From Microcoleus vaginatus PCC 9802 (GTDB lineage: Bacteria > Cyanobacteriota > Cyanobacteriia > Cyanobacteriales > Microcoleaceae): a stretch of DNA of 64,000 bases. Both the position numbers and the translations under genes were made by a program. This document shows positions 1 through 9,034 of this stretch, in pieces. Location of the stretch: NCBI GenBank assembly GCA_022701275.1, contig CP031740.1:2429001-2493000 (forward strand), read 5' to 3'. The notes beneath the pieces were generated by a model. The model ran no database searches and was not told the DNA's origin. It saw nothing but the letters and a program-made list of their open reading frames with translations. Each line of letters opens with the position of its first letter. Position 1 is the stretch's first letter.

Positions 1-461
1 TGACCGCTAGAATTAATCCAGTCGCATTGTAAAGACAAGTCACGACCGATCGGAGCATTTTTCAACGTCACCTGGTAGTAGATGCGGGGGTTGATTAGAC
101 GGTTGACTTGAGTAAGGCTGTCACCACCTTTTTTCGATAGCGCAATCCTGTCTTCTCCTCCCACAACTTGAGCAGTTTTTTGTTGCTGATTTTGCCCGAA
201 CAGCACGCCTATACCGATCGCAGAGATGACAACGGCTGTCGAGGCGATCGCGATCCAACGGTTGCGTCGCTGCTGTTTTTCTAGGACTTCGCGGCGGCGC
301 ATTTGGGCGATCGCATCTTCTAAAAGCTCATCAGGAAGATTCAACTCTCGTAAAATTTCTCTTACCTGATCTGGGGCCAATTCTAACTCGCGCTGCTGCG
401 ATAACTTGTCGATTTCAGCGACTACCTGTGCTAACTGAGTTTGAGTGAGCCGAGTTTCCAT
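1..461 (-). CDS. Membrane-anchored hypothetical protein, 3' end outside window
   Basis: An open frame runs from an ATG at 461 to the window edge (153 codons seen, C-terminus missing). The first 80 or so residues are charged and helical, rich in Gln, Glu and Leu, and start METRLTQTQLAQ. A basic stretch (RRREVLEKQQRRNR) is followed by one hydrophobic segment at about residues 69-88, then a soluble part. This suggests a cytoplasmic helical domain, one membrane anchor and an extracytoplasmic domain. I do not recognise the family. Upstream (462-712) is noncoding and contains text typical of cyanobacterial intergenic repeats. Confidence 0.7.
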   Translation of the reverse strand, partial: METRLTQTQLAQVVAEIDKLSQQRELELAPDQVREILRELNLPDELLEDAIAQMRRREVLEKQQRRNRWIAIASTAVVISAIGIGVLFGQNQQQKTAQVVGGEDRIALSKKGGDSLTQVNRLINPRIYYQVTLKNAPIGRDLSLQCDWINSSG

Positions 462-674
462 AAAGTTCACGATTAGTATCTGTAATGTTCTTTCCCACTA
501 GAAAGTTAAATATAGCGATCGCCTCTCTCTTCTCGAACTCAGCGCCCTCTGCGCTCTCTGCGGTTAAATTACTCATATTATTCAATAAACAGCTCTCTAA
601 GTCAATTCATAAAAATCATAACCTTAACCTCATAAAATTCATATTTATAGTCTTGGACGCATCGGGACTCATGC

Positions 675-687
675 AAAACCGGGTTTT
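675..687. repeat. Dispersed palindromic AAACCCGGTTT-type motif
   Basis: AAAACCGGGTTTTT lies between two genes. Very similar motifs occur in other gaps near 3531, 33080, 43614 and 50591. It can form a short hairpin. Function is unknown. Confidence 0.5.
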
Positions 688-712
688 TTGTGTGAGTGTG
701 TCTAGGACTGAC

Positions 713-1429
713 TTATATAAAATCCAGACTAGAAAACTCTTCTACTTTTTGGGAATCAGTTAAATTAAACTTTCCTGAATCTATTTTTTCCTGTTGGCGA
801 TTCAACCAAATTGCGTTTAATCCCGCATTTTTAGCACCGCAATAATCTGCTTTGAAGCTGTCGCCGATATGCAACACCTTCTCGGCAGTGCAGTTGTGCT
901 TTTGCAAAGCAGCGGTAAAAATTTTAGAGTCTGGTTTTGCTGCACCAACCTCGGTAGAAATTGTCACTGATGTGAAATAATCAGCTAAATTTAGTGCTTT
1001 TAATACTGGATAAATTCTGGAATCGAAATTCGATACTACTGCTAATTCAATTCCTTGTTGCTGCCACTTATTTAATGCTGGCAATACGTCGGGATAGACG
1101 GACCAAGGTTCGGCGGTGGCAAAATGAGCGTAGAGTTCCACAAAGAATGTGGAAAAGTCGGAAAATTGGTGAAAAATTCCTGCTATTTGGAATGCTTTTG
1201 CGGCAACTGTTTGCCACCACTCAAATTCTAATTCGGGAATTTTGGCTGTTTCTATCCCTGGAAATGCCATCGGACTTGCTGAGGCGAAGCTTTGGGAAAA
1301 TGCTGCATTTAACTCTTCACTCTTAACTGTTACTCCAAACCTCTGGGCTATTTGTCCGTATACCTCGCCGACGCTACCGCGAACATCAAATAGTGTACCG
1401 GCGGCGTCTAAAAAAATTACTTTGGTCAT
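713..1429 (-). CDS. HAD-superfamily hydrolase (HAD-IA type)
   Basis: 238 residues, full length for a haloacid-dehalogenase-like phosphatase. The four HAD motifs are visible: motif I FLDAAGT with the nucleophile Asp8 (the usual second Asp position is Ala10), motif II VVSNFD with Ser133, motif III Lys165 in GAAKPDSK, and motif IV HIGDSFKADYCGA (Asp190, Asp195). Residues 17-110 form the helical cap. The family acts on small phosphorylated metabolites; Ala in place of the acid/base Asp at +2 resembles dehalogenase or HDHD3-like members, so the substrate cannot be assigned. It starts at ATG 1429 without a clear Shine-Dalgarno site. It is cytoplasmic and probably monocistronic, separated from the peptidase gene by a small inverted-repeat element. 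Confidence 0.85.
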   Translation of the reverse strand: MTKVIFLDAAGTLFDVRGSVGEVYGQIAQRFGVTVKSEELNAAFSQSFASASPMAFPGIETAKIPELEFEWWQTVAAKAFQIAGIFHQFSDFSTFFVELYAHFATAEPWSVYPDVLPALNKWQQQGIELAVVSNFDSRIYPVLKALNLADYFTSVTISTEVGAAKPDSKIFTAALQKHNCTAEKVLHIGDSFKADYCGAKNAGLNAIWLNRQQEKIDSGKFNLTDSQKVEEFSSLDFI

Positions 1430-1445
1430 TTGTTATTTGTTATTG

Positions 1446-1516
1446 GTTTGTAGTAAGAACTTTAGTCTGGAGTGCCTAGGATTTTAGGTTTGAGGACTGA
1501 AGTCCTCACTACAAAC
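1446..1516. repeat. Small inverted-repeat (MITE-like) element
   Basis: The ends 1447-1467 and 1495-1515 are inverted copies agreeing at 18 of 21 positions, giving a 71-bp element that could fold as one hairpin. The inner palindrome GGACTnAAGTCC recurs near 8985. It has no coding capacity. Confidence 0.55.
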
Positions 1517-1520
1517 TTTT

Positions 1521-3437
1521 TCAGTTGTGAGTTGTTTGCGGATTCACCACGCCAGAATGATTGGCAATGTTGCCCGCAGGTTCAAATCTGCCTCCTAAAT
1601 ATTTGGCTAGGAATTCTTCGGCGATCGCATAAAAGTGCAGGCGATTTTCTGGTCGCGCAAATCCGTGTCCTTCGTCTGTATAAAGCACGTATTCTACAGG
1701 TTTGCCGGCTTGCTTCATGGCATTGACAATTTGCTCGCTTTCTGATTCTTTTACTCGCGGGTCGTTAGCACCTTGGGCGATTAGTAAAGGTTTCTGGATG
1801 CGATCGACAAAAAATAAGGGCGAGATCGATTTTAGAAACTCTGGTTCTGTTTCCAGGTTTCCGACGCGGTGATACATATTTGCTTTGAGCGGTTCCCAGT
1901 AAGGGGGAATAGTTTGCAGCAGTGTAATCAAATTGCTTGGCCCGACAATATCGACGGCACAGGCAAAAACATCGGGACTAAAAGTCAATCCCACTAAGGC
2001 AGCATAACCACCGTAAGAACCGCCCATAATCGCAATGTTATCGGGTTGGGAAATTCCTGTTTCTACAAGCCAATTAACCCCATCTAGTAAGTCGTCGTGC
2101 ATCGAGGCCGCCCATTTGCGATTGCCGGCATTGAGAAAGGCTTTGCCGTAGCCGGTGGAACCGCGAAAATTGATTTGCAAAACGGCGTAACCTCGGTTTG
2201 CCAGCCATTGGGCTTGTGGATTGTAACCCCAGGTATCGCGTGCCCAGGGGCCGCCGTGAACAAGCAAGACTGTCGGTACGGGTGTTGAGACACCAACAGG
2301 TTTTGTCAGGTAGCCGTGAATGGTTAAACCATCTCTTGCGGTGTAAGAAATGGGTTCCATTGATGATAGTGGTAGCCGTTCGAGTTTGGGTTGGTTGCTG
2401 AACAGGAAGGTGAAGGTTTTGGAGGCGCGATCGTACGCATAGTAGTAAACTGGGCCGTCGTCTGTCATGTAAGCGACTAGCCAAGTTGTATCGGCGAGGT
2501 TGCGGCTGGTGATGGAGAATTCGCCGGGGCGGAATTTGCCGAGATCCTCAAAATCCTCTGCTATGCTTTGGTCTAAAATCTGCCACTCTTGCTTGTCCTT
2601 GTAGAAGGAAACCGCCTGAATCTCTCGCTTGGTGGGGTGTACGACAATGCCGCCGACATCGTATTCTGGGTCAGAGGCGAGATCAGTTTCTTGTTTGGTT
2701 TCTAAGTCTAATGCGATCAAACGTTCGGCGTTAGCATCATGATTGCCCATGATGTAAAGAATTTTGCCGTTTTCTGAGAACATGACGGCACCACCTTCCT
2801 CATCGGGCCCCCACCTTCGCAGGCTTTCCCAAGACTTGTCGGGAGTTTCCCGAAACACCAATTCTGAGCCACCGTCGGCAGTGGTGGCTGTGGCCGCCCG
2901 CACTTGGAATTGGGCGTCAGCAGTCCAACCGACGATGTTACCTGGGTTGTCGGTGTCAAATTCAACGGCACCATTTTTGAGGTTGATGCGGTAAACGTCG
3001 TGTTTGCTGCGATCGCGGATGTTCATTCCCACTAATATTTCATTGGGGAAGTTGCGGTCAAAAGCGATCGGCTGAGCTTGAACGCCTTGAAATGGTGTCA
3101 AGTCGCGAACCTGATTTGACTGGATATTGACTGAGAATAAATGCCAGTTTTCGTCACCCTCAGCATCTTGGAGATAAATTAGCTCTTCGTCGCTGTAAGT
3201 CCAGAAAAAGATGCGGATGCCTCGTTTTTTATCTGCTGTCAGTTGGCGATCGTCTGCTTGACCGACGGTACGCAATTGCACTTGCAAGACGTTGTGTTCA
3301 TCTGGTGCAATGTAGGCGAGATACTTGCCGTCGGGTGAAAGTCGGGGGCTAGTTTTTTCGGGATTTCCGAACAGAATTTCCCGCTCTATCAACGGTGGAA
3401 GTTCAGTTTTGGGCTGTTGAAATGGGGAATTTTGCAT
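1521..3437 (-). CDS. S9 family peptidase (prolyl oligopeptidase / acylaminoacyl-peptidase type)
   Basis: 638 residues. The N-terminal 350 residues form a WD40-like/TolB-like beta-propeller (repeats such as LSPDGKYLAYIA and FSENGKILYIM). The C-terminal 270 residues are an alpha/beta-hydrolase peptidase domain. The catalytic triad is visible: Ser474 in GGSYGGYAA, Asp559 in GANDPRV and His591 in DEGHGF; the oxyanion segment is LLVHGGPWARD. No signal peptide is seen, so it is probably cytoplasmic and cleaves short peptides or blocked N-terminal residues. It starts at ATG 3437. Length and architecture fit the cyanobacterial S9C-type enzymes. The exact substrate cannot be read from sequence. Confidence 0.92.
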   Translation of the reverse strand: MQNSPFQQPKTELPPLIEREILFGNPEKTSPRLSPDGKYLAYIAPDEHNVLQVQLRTVGQADDRQLTADKKRGIRIFFWTYSDEELIYLQDAEGDENWHLFSVNIQSNQVRDLTPFQGVQAQPIAFDRNFPNEILVGMNIRDRSKHDVYRINLKNGAVEFDTDNPGNIVGWTADAQFQVRAATATTADGGSELVFRETPDKSWESLRRWGPDEEGGAVMFSENGKILYIMGNHDANAERLIALDLETKQETDLASDPEYDVGGIVVHPTKREIQAVSFYKDKQEWQILDQSIAEDFEDLGKFRPGEFSITSRNLADTTWLVAYMTDDGPVYYYAYDRASKTFTFLFSNQPKLERLPLSSMEPISYTARDGLTIHGYLTKPVGVSTPVPTVLLVHGGPWARDTWGYNPQAQWLANRGYAVLQINFRGSTGYGKAFLNAGNRKWAASMHDDLLDGVNWLVETGISQPDNIAIMGGSYGGYAALVGLTFSPDVFACAVDIVGPSNLITLLQTIPPYWEPLKANMYHRVGNLETEPEFLKSISPLFFVDRIQKPLLIAQGANDPRVKESESEQIVNAMKQAGKPVEYVLYTDEGHGFARPENRLHFYAIAEEFLAKYLGGRFEPAGNIANHSGVVNPQTTHN

Positions 3438-3530
3438 TTTATATCGTGCCTAATATTCTCTGAATCTACACTCCGACAGAAAAAACCAGGTTTTTACCAA
3501 ATATGCGGGTAGTAGTGAAGTATTTTCGTG

Positions 3531-3545
3531 AAAAACCCGGTTTCG
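3531..3545. repeat. AAACCCGGTTT-type palindromic motif
   Basis: AAAAACCCGGTTTCG, with a degenerate neighbour at 3480-3495. It lies in the gap between the S9 peptidase and ndbB, followed by a run of repeated GTCAAC/GTTAAC words at 3571-3615. Confidence 0.45.
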
Positions 3546-3615
3546 TGACCGCCATCATAAGTCCTACTATCAACAATCAACCGTCAACGGTCAACAGTTA
3601 ACAGTCTACAATTAA

Positions 3616-4809
3616 CTAACTTTTAAGCAAATCCTGAATCGGCTTGCTAATCCAATTGAAACCAACTTTTAGTTGATGGTCAAATGTTGGCATCCGATAG
3701 AGATAAGCTAAGCGGCGAGCAATGTGGGCTAGTTGTCCGTCGAGTTTAATTCCTAAACCGGCCAGGGTGGCGTTGTCAATTCCTAATGTCATCATTTCTC
3801 CTAGCGGCTGATAGCGGAAAGGAAGTAATGGGCGGCCGGTGAGGGAGGCCCAAATGTTCCAGGCGGTGTAGTCAGCTTGCTGGAAGGCTGTTTGGGCTGT
3901 TCCGGGGACTTTTTGACCAGTTGCATCGTGACATTCTGCTAAGTCTCCTAAGGCAAATATGTCTGGATGGTCGATAATTTGCATTTGCGAATTGACTATT
4001 AATTGACCGCGGCGGTTTTGTTTGAGGGGTAGCGATCGCACTGCTTGACTAACTTGAGTTCCTACTGTCCACAGCACTATGTCTACGGGGAGAACATCTA
4101 ATTGTCCTTTGTAAAGTAAGGATATTGTCTCCGCTTCGATCGCCTCTACTTCTGTTTCTAGGTCGATCCACACTTTCCGTTTTTCTAAAGCTTGGCTGGC
4201 GGCTTCGCGGTTAAACTCCGGTGATGTCCGCAGAATCATGTCCCCTTGCTCAACTAACCGCACGCGACCTTTTTCTCCGAGTCGATCGGCTAATTTACAA
4301 GCTAATTCTACTCCTGAATAACCGGCCCCGACGATCGCCACCCGAATTTTGTCGTTGTTGCTGGCTTCTAAAAACCGCAGTCTTTCTTCTAAGCGGTAGG
4401 CGTCGTCGAGAGTGCGAAACGAGTAAGCATATTCAACCGCACCCTTGACCATATCTAGGGGCGTTTCGCCGCCTAAAGCTAAAACTAGGCGATCGCACGG
4501 AATTTCGGGCCCGTCGTGCAACTGCACTCGCTTTTCCTCCACATCGATGCCGGAGACAGTACCTTGACAAAAGCGCACACCTGTTTTTTGCAAGAGTTCG
4601 GCAAACGGTGGGGCAATTTCCCAGGTTTGGAGTTCGTCGGTCAGCAGTTCGTACAGCAGGGGAACGAACAAAAATCGATCGCGACGGTCAACTAGGACAA
4701 TTTCGGGTTTTTCGGTTTTGGAGAAGGGTAACTGACTCAAGCGCAGGGCTGTGTAGAGTCCGCCGAAGCCTCCGCCGAGAATGCAAATCCGGGGTTGTTG
4801 TTGAGTCAT
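3616..4809 (-). CDS. ndbB: NdbB-type NAD(P)H dehydrogenase (demethylphylloquinone reductase)
   Basis: 397 residues when started at the ATG at 4809 (MTQQQPRICILGGG). An upstream ATG at 4845 is also in frame but adds a non-conserved leader. The FAD-binding Rossmann motif GGGFGG is at residues 12-17. A second dinucleotide motif VGAGYSGVEL lies near residue 155, and the second FAD contact is ALGD near residue 288. The sequence closely matches what I recall of Synechocystis NdbB (slr1743), including LLYELLTDE, TWEIAPPF and the C-terminal RYQPLGEMMTLG. NdbB reduces the demethylnaphthoquinone ring before the last methylation in phylloquinone synthesis; related type-2 enzymes oxidise NAD(P)H to plastoquinone. 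It is a peripheral membrane flavoprotein without a predicted transmembrane helix. Confidence 0.88.
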   Translation of the reverse strand: MTQQQPRICILGGGFGGLYTALRLSQLPFSKTEKPEIVLVDRRDRFLFVPLLYELLTDELQTWEIAPPFAELLQKTGVRFCQGTVSGIDVEEKRVQLHDGPEIPCDRLVLALGGETPLDMVKGAVEYAYSFRTLDDAYRLEERLRFLEASNNDKIRVAIVGAGYSGVELACKLADRLGEKGRVRLVEQGDMILRTSPEFNREAASQALEKRKVWIDLETEVEAIEAETISLLYKGQLDVLPVDIVLWTVGTQVSQAVRSLPLKQNRRGQLIVNSQMQIIDHPDIFALGDLAECHDATGQKVPGTAQTAFQQADYTAWNIWASLTGRPLLPFRYQPLGEMMTLGIDNATLAGLGIKLDGQLAHIARRLAYLYRMPTFDHQLKVGFNWISKPIQDLLKS

Positions 4810-4861
4810 GGTGTTTTGTTTGAGGGGCTCACGGTAGCAAGGCAACTTATCTTATTGTAAC

Positions 4862-5417
4862 GAGAGTGAGGGAGTGGGGAAGGGGGAGAGTGGGGGAGTC
4901 GGAGAGTGGGGGAGTGGAAAAATCTTCCCTCTTTCCCTCGAACCTCAAGATCCATCGGTTAAATCCGTTCAACTCACATCTGGCACCATTCTCAATAAGG
5001 CAGGACTTACGCACTCAAGGGCGTTAAATCAAGGGTTTGAGATTGCTTCACTACGTTTGCAATGACAGAAAATCCTAGTACCTGCGTCCAGGACTATAAG
5101 GATTTTAGGGGAGGGATCTCCTGCCCAACCCCTACTGCCCACAAGAAATTCATTCTTTGTGGAACAGGCCGTCGGGCCTTTTAAGCAAGGATGGTGCAAC
5201 ATCTCAGTTAAATCCGTTAAATCCGTTGTCGAACTTTTTTCTACATCTCTAGCCTTGATTAGCTCTACCTATTAGCCAACCTCAAATTTTCTGAATGTTC
5301 GCAGAACTAATTTTGTACTATATTAGTTTATAACGAATTGTTACGCAAATTAAATTCACTTTTTATAGGGCCATCTACTCTAACACTTGCCCCCGCACTC
5401 ACAAGTGAAAAAAAACC
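4862..5417. other. Intergenic region with low-complexity sequence and a repeat element
   Basis: No gene is seen. 4862-4920 is a G/A-rich run built from GGGGGAGTGGGGGAG-like words. 4982-5212 is one copy of a dispersed repeat (separate entry). The last 100 bases are A/T-rich and should hold the promoter of the downstream kinase gene, but no box pair is convincing. Confidence 0.6.
4982..5212 (+). repeat. Dispersed hairpin repeat, copy A
   Basis: The left end GCACCATTCTCAATAA and the right end GGATGGTGCAACATCT mirror each other. The core CCCACAAGAAATTCATTCT at about 5138-5156, continuing TTGTGGAACAGGCC, is shared with copy B at 44905-45030 and, inverted, with the block at 20347-20533. The core can fold (CACAAGAA/TTCTTTGTG). 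This copy is longer because its left half holds extra sequence (GGACTTACGCACTC and GATTGCTTCACTACG words). Confidence 0.6.
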
Positions 5418-8400
5418 ATGCAAATTTCTTCCAATTCTTCTACATTTAAGAACGGCGAGCACAATAACGAAGACGGATCATCGTTGTTAAAAAGCGAAGA
5501 ACGATATAAAAATTTAGTAGCTAATATTCCCGGTGCTGTCTACCGCTGTAGCTGCGAGTATACGGACGGCGGGGAATTAACACGGACAATGGCGTTTTTG
5601 AGCGAGGCTGTTCAAGAAATATCAGGCTATCCCTCTTCTGATTTTATCAACGATCGCGTCCGTTCCTTGGCAAGCATTATCCATCCTCAAGACCGCAAAA
5701 ATGTGGATGCTGCTGTCAAAAAAAGTGTAGAATCGAAAACTCCGTATATCCTTGAATACCGGATTGTCCGGGCGGACGGCCGAATTAGCTGGGTTTACGA
5801 AAAAGGCAAAGCTATTTGCTACGAGGCGGACGAGGCTAGAGGAAGACAAGAGGGACAAGGAGAAATCGAGGGCTTTTTGTCGCCTGTGGTTTCGCCGATC
5901 GCAAATTCTCTGTGTCGGGTTGTTTATCTCGACGGAGTGATTTTGGATATTACTGAACGAAAGCGAGCTGAGGAAAACCTGCGAAACACTCAAGATTTTC
6001 TCAATGCGGTACTGCAAAATCTGCCGATTAGCGTCTTTATTAAAGATGCTGTAGAGCAAAAATTTATTTATTGGAATACTGCTAGCGAAGAATTGTTTGG
6101 CTATTCCAAGGATGAAGTGCTCTTAAACACTGCTGCTGAGTTGTTGAAATCAGAGCAGGCAAATTACTTGCAAGAACAAGATTTAGAAGTGTTTGCAACG
6201 AGAAAATGTGTCGATTTGCCAGAAGAAACTCTCCAACTTCCGCGCCGGGGAAAGCGGATTTTACACACTAAAAAAGTTCCTTTGTTTGACGATTATGGCG
6301 CGCCTAAGTACATTTTGGGTATTGCTGAAGATATTACGGAAAGCAAAAAAAATGAAACTGAATTGTCACGCTTAGCCATTGTGGCTCAAAAAACGCAAAA
6401 TGGTGTGATTATTACTGATGCTCAAGGCTGCATTGAATGGGTGAATGAAGGATTTACTCGGATTAGTGGTTACGTGCTGGCAGAAATGCAGGGAAAAAAA
6501 CCGGGTGATGTGCTGCAAGGCCCTCAAACAGACCCGCTAACTATTGCTCAACTGCGATCGGCTTTGGCTGGGGGCGTGCCGTTTAATCAGGAAATTTACA
6601 ATTACAGCAAGGATGGAAAGGGTTATTGGGTGGCGCTTTCGATCGCTCCAATTTATCAAGAAAATGGGGAACTCGAAGGTTTTATTGCGGTGCAAACTGA
6701 TATTACCGATCGCAAGCAAGCAGAGGAAACACTGAGGGAGAGGGAGAATTATTACCGCTGCATTGTCGAGACGGCTTTGGAGGGGGTTTGGATGTTTGAC
6801 GCCGAAAATAAAACAACTTTTGTCAACACTCCGATGGCCGAAATGTTGGGGTATACAGTTGACGAAATGCTGGGGCGATCGCTATTTGAATTTATTGAGG
6901 GTGAGGAGAGGGCGCTCGCCCAAACTTACGTGGAGCGCCGCAGGAAAGGTATTCGGGAACGCTACGATTTTAAGTTTACTCGCAAAGACGGTTCTCACTT
7001 GTGGGCGATCGTGTCGGCGACGCCAATGTTCGACGCTGAGGGCAAATTTTCCGGGGTTTTACGGATGATTACTGATATTAGCGATCGCAAACAAGCCGAA
7101 GCCGAATTGCGCCAAACTCTCCAAGAGTTGGAATTTGAAAAATTTGCATTGGATCAATCTGCGATCGTTTCGACAACCAACGAATTCGGCCTCATTACTT
7201 ACGTCAACGCTCAATTTTGCGAACTTTTTAAATACGCCAGAGAAGAACTAATTGGCAAAACCCACAAACTTGTCAATTCTGGTTATCACTCCCCAGAATT
7301 TTTTAAACAGCTTTGGTCAACCATCTGCCAGGGTAATGTGTGGCGGGGAGAAATAAAAAATCAAGCTAAAGATGGTACATTTTTCTGGTTGGATACTACG
7401 ATTGTACCTTTCTTAAATAGTAGTGGGGCCCCCTATCAATATGTAGCAATTCGCAAAGATATTACCAACCGCAAACACGCAGAAGAAGCGGTGCGACTTT
7501 CTGAAAGTCAATTGAGGGCTAAGAATCAAGAATTGGCAAAAGCCCTACGGGACGTGCATAAAACTCAAAGCATGATGGTTCAAAATGAAAAAATGGTAAG
7601 TTTGGGGCAATTAGTCGCTGGGGTTGCTCACGAAATCAACAATCCAGTTAGTTTTATTTACGGCAACGTCATGCACGCTGACGATTACTTTAAAGACTTG
7701 CTAAAAATGCTCCAACTTTACCAGCAGGAATACCCGCAGCCAACACGGACAATTCAGCAAGAAATAGATGATGTCGATTTGAATTTTCTGCTCACAGATT
7801 TGCCAAAGCTGTTAAATTCGATGAAAATGGGAGCAGAGCGAATTCGCCAAATTGTGCTGTCACTGAAGAATTTTTCGCGATTAGATGAATCCGAACAAAA
7901 GCAGGTGGATATTCACGAAGGGATTGAAAGCACTTTGTTGATTTTGCAGCACAGGTTGAAAGAAACGGCAGGGCGTCCTAAAATTCTGCTGCTCAAAGAG
8001 TTCGGCAACTTACCCCGCCTACAGTGTTATGCAGGACAGTTGAATCAGGTTTTTATGAATATTATTGGCAATGCAATTGATGCTTTGGAAGAGGCAATGG
8101 AGACTGGAAAGTGGGCGGAGGGGGAACAGGCGCCTATTCCTTATTGTCCTTCGCCGACGCTGCGGATTTGTACGGATGTAAAATATGAACAGGATGCTTT
8201 GATGCAGGCAGATTCTGCTGTTTCTGATGCTTCGATTCGGCATCCTTCTCATATTGTGATTCGGATTGCTGACAACGGCCCGGGGATTCCGATCGATGTT
8301 CACGAAAGGCTGTTCGATCCGTTTTTTACTACCAAAGAGCCTGGTAAAGGTACTGGTTTGGGGCTGTCTATCAGCTATCAAATTGTGGTGGAAAAACACG

Positions 8401-8483
8401 GCGGGCGGCTTAAGTGCGATTCTGCACCGGGTCAAGGCACGGAATTTGCGATCGAGATTCCTGTCGGCAAAATAGTTAGTTAG
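5418..8483 (+). CDS. Multi-PAS sensor histidine kinase
   Basis: 1021 residues. Five PAS/PAC units follow each other at roughly 28-185, 187-312, 315-440, 443-570 and 573-697, each ending in a PAC signature such as ILDITERKRAEE or ITDRKQAEE. The first holds a Gly/Arg/Glu-rich loop. A coiled linker leads to the DHp helix with phospho-acceptor His near residue 737 (GVAHEINNPVSF). The ATPase domain has the N box (NQVFMNIIGNAID), G1 box (DNGPGIP) and G2 box (GKGTGLGLSI). This is the HisKA type common in cyanobacteria for kinases that lack a receiver. It has no transmembrane segment, so it senses cytoplasmic cues, and no heme or flavin ligand can be claimed. No response regulator is adjacent. It starts at ATG 5418. 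Confidence 0.93.
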   Translation: MQISSNSSTFKNGEHNNEDGSSLLKSEERYKNLVANIPGAVYRCSCEYTDGGELTRTMAFLSEAVQEISGYPSSDFINDRVRSLASIIHPQDRKNVDAAVKKSVESKTPYILEYRIVRADGRISWVYEKGKAICYEADEARGRQEGQGEIEGFLSPVVSPIANSLCRVVYLDGVILDITERKRAEENLRNTQDFLNAVLQNLPISVFIKDAVEQKFIYWNTASEELFGYSKDEVLLNTAAELLKSEQANYLQEQDLEVFATRKCVDLPEETLQLPRRGKRILHTKKVPLFDDYGAPKYILGIAEDITESKKNETELSRLAIVAQKTQNGVIITDAQGCIEWVNEGFTRISGYVLAEMQGKKPGDVLQGPQTDPLTIAQLRSALAGGVPFNQEIYNYSKDGKGYWVALSIAPIYQENGELEGFIAVQTDITDRKQAEETLRERENYYRCIVETALEGVWMFDAENKTTFVNTPMAEMLGYTVDEMLGRSLFEFIEGEERALAQTYVERRRKGIRERYDFKFTRKDGSHLWAIVSATPMFDAEGKFSGVLRMITDISDRKQAEAELRQTLQELEFEKFALDQSAIVSTTNEFGLITYVNAQFCELFKYAREELIGKTHKLVNSGYHSPEFFKQLWSTICQGNVWRGEIKNQAKDGTFFWLDTTIVPFLNSSGAPYQYVAIRKDITNRKHAEEAVRLSESQLRAKNQELAKALRDVHKTQSMMVQNEKMVSLGQLVAGVAHEINNPVSFIYGNVMHADDYFKDLLKMLQLYQQEYPQPTRTIQQEIDDVDLNFLLTDLPKLLNSMKMGAERIRQIVLSLKNFSRLDESEQKQVDIHEGIESTLLILQHRLKETAGRPKILLLKEFGNLPRLQCYAGQLNQVFMNIIGNAIDALEEAMETGKWAEGEQAPIPYCPSPTLRICTDVKYEQDALMQADSAVSDASIRHPSHIVIRIADNGPGIPIDVHERLFDPFFTTKEPGKGTGLGLSISYQIVVEKHGGRLKCDSAPGQGTEFAIEIPVGKIVS

Positions 8484-8488
8484 TAAGG

Positions 8489-8515
8489 TGCGGCCGTAAG
8501 CACCCTACAATTAGT
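8489..8515. repeat. Short palindromic GGTGCG...GCACC hairpin repeat
   Basis: AAGGTGCGGCCGTAAGCACC can form a hairpin just after the kinase stop codon. Similar words occur at 42749-42772 and 55026-55093. It may weakly terminate or attenuate transcription. Confidence 0.4.
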
Positions 8516-8567
8516 AAGTAAGGTGCAATTCCTGCAATAGTTCATCCCAAACTTAGGAAGTGATAAA

Positions 8568-8993
8568 ATGAATTACAACGTAATTTACGACGGCAAGTGC
8601 AATCTCTGTGTCACCTTGGTACAGTTATTAGAAAACTTAGACCAAGGCAATAGGTTTGAGTATATTCCCATGCAAGATTTAGAGCAATTAAATCGCTTTG
8701 GGATTACGTCTGGAGACTGCGAAATGGGGATGATTTTGATAGATGGCAACACCCCGGAACGGCGCTGGCAGGGCAGCGATGCGGCGGAGGAAATCGGGCG
8801 GATATTGCCTGGAGGTGAGGTGTTTGTGGCTGCTTACCGGGCAATGCCGGGGATGAAGTGGATGGGCGATCGCGTGTACGAACAAGTCCGCGACAACCGC
8901 TATACTTTATTTGGCAAGCGATCGACTACTTACAAATCTGTTTATCCGGTTGGCTGTAGGTCGATCGACAATTGCGATAATAGCAAGGACTAA
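8568..8993 (+). CDS. DCC family thiol-disulfide oxidoreductase-like protein (DUF393)
   Basis: 141 residues. The N-terminal YDGKCNLC gives the family signature DGxCxxC (Cys12, Cys15), followed by LVQLLENLDQGNRFEYIPMQD, a thioredoxin-like beta-alpha-beta start. The family is predicted to be a thiol-disulfide oxidoreductase, but substrates are largely unknown. The C-terminal VGCRSIDNCDNSKD adds two more cysteines. No signal peptide is seen, so it should be cytoplasmic. It is preceded by GGAAGTGATAAA just before ATG 8568, a usable ribosome-binding site. It is only 84 bp from the kinase gene and may be cotranscribed, although a GTGCGGCCGTAAGCACC hairpin lies between them. Confidence 0.85.
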   Translation: MNYNVIYDGKCNLCVTLVQLLENLDQGNRFEYIPMQDLEQLNRFGITSGDCEMGMILIDGNTPERRWQGSDAAEEIGRILPGGEVFVAAYRAMPGMKWMGDRVYEQVRDNRYTLFGKRSTTYKSVYPVGCRSIDNCDNSKD

Positions 8994-9034
8994 AGTCCTT
9001 ACTAGAAACAGGTTCGCAGTGACAACTGAATTCC

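Noticed and set aside
485..763. Open frame of 92 codons on the plus strand
   Set aside because: Its sequence consists of intergenic repeat text (SAPSALSAVKLL) and an AAACCGGGTTT motif, and it overlaps the HAD gene end.
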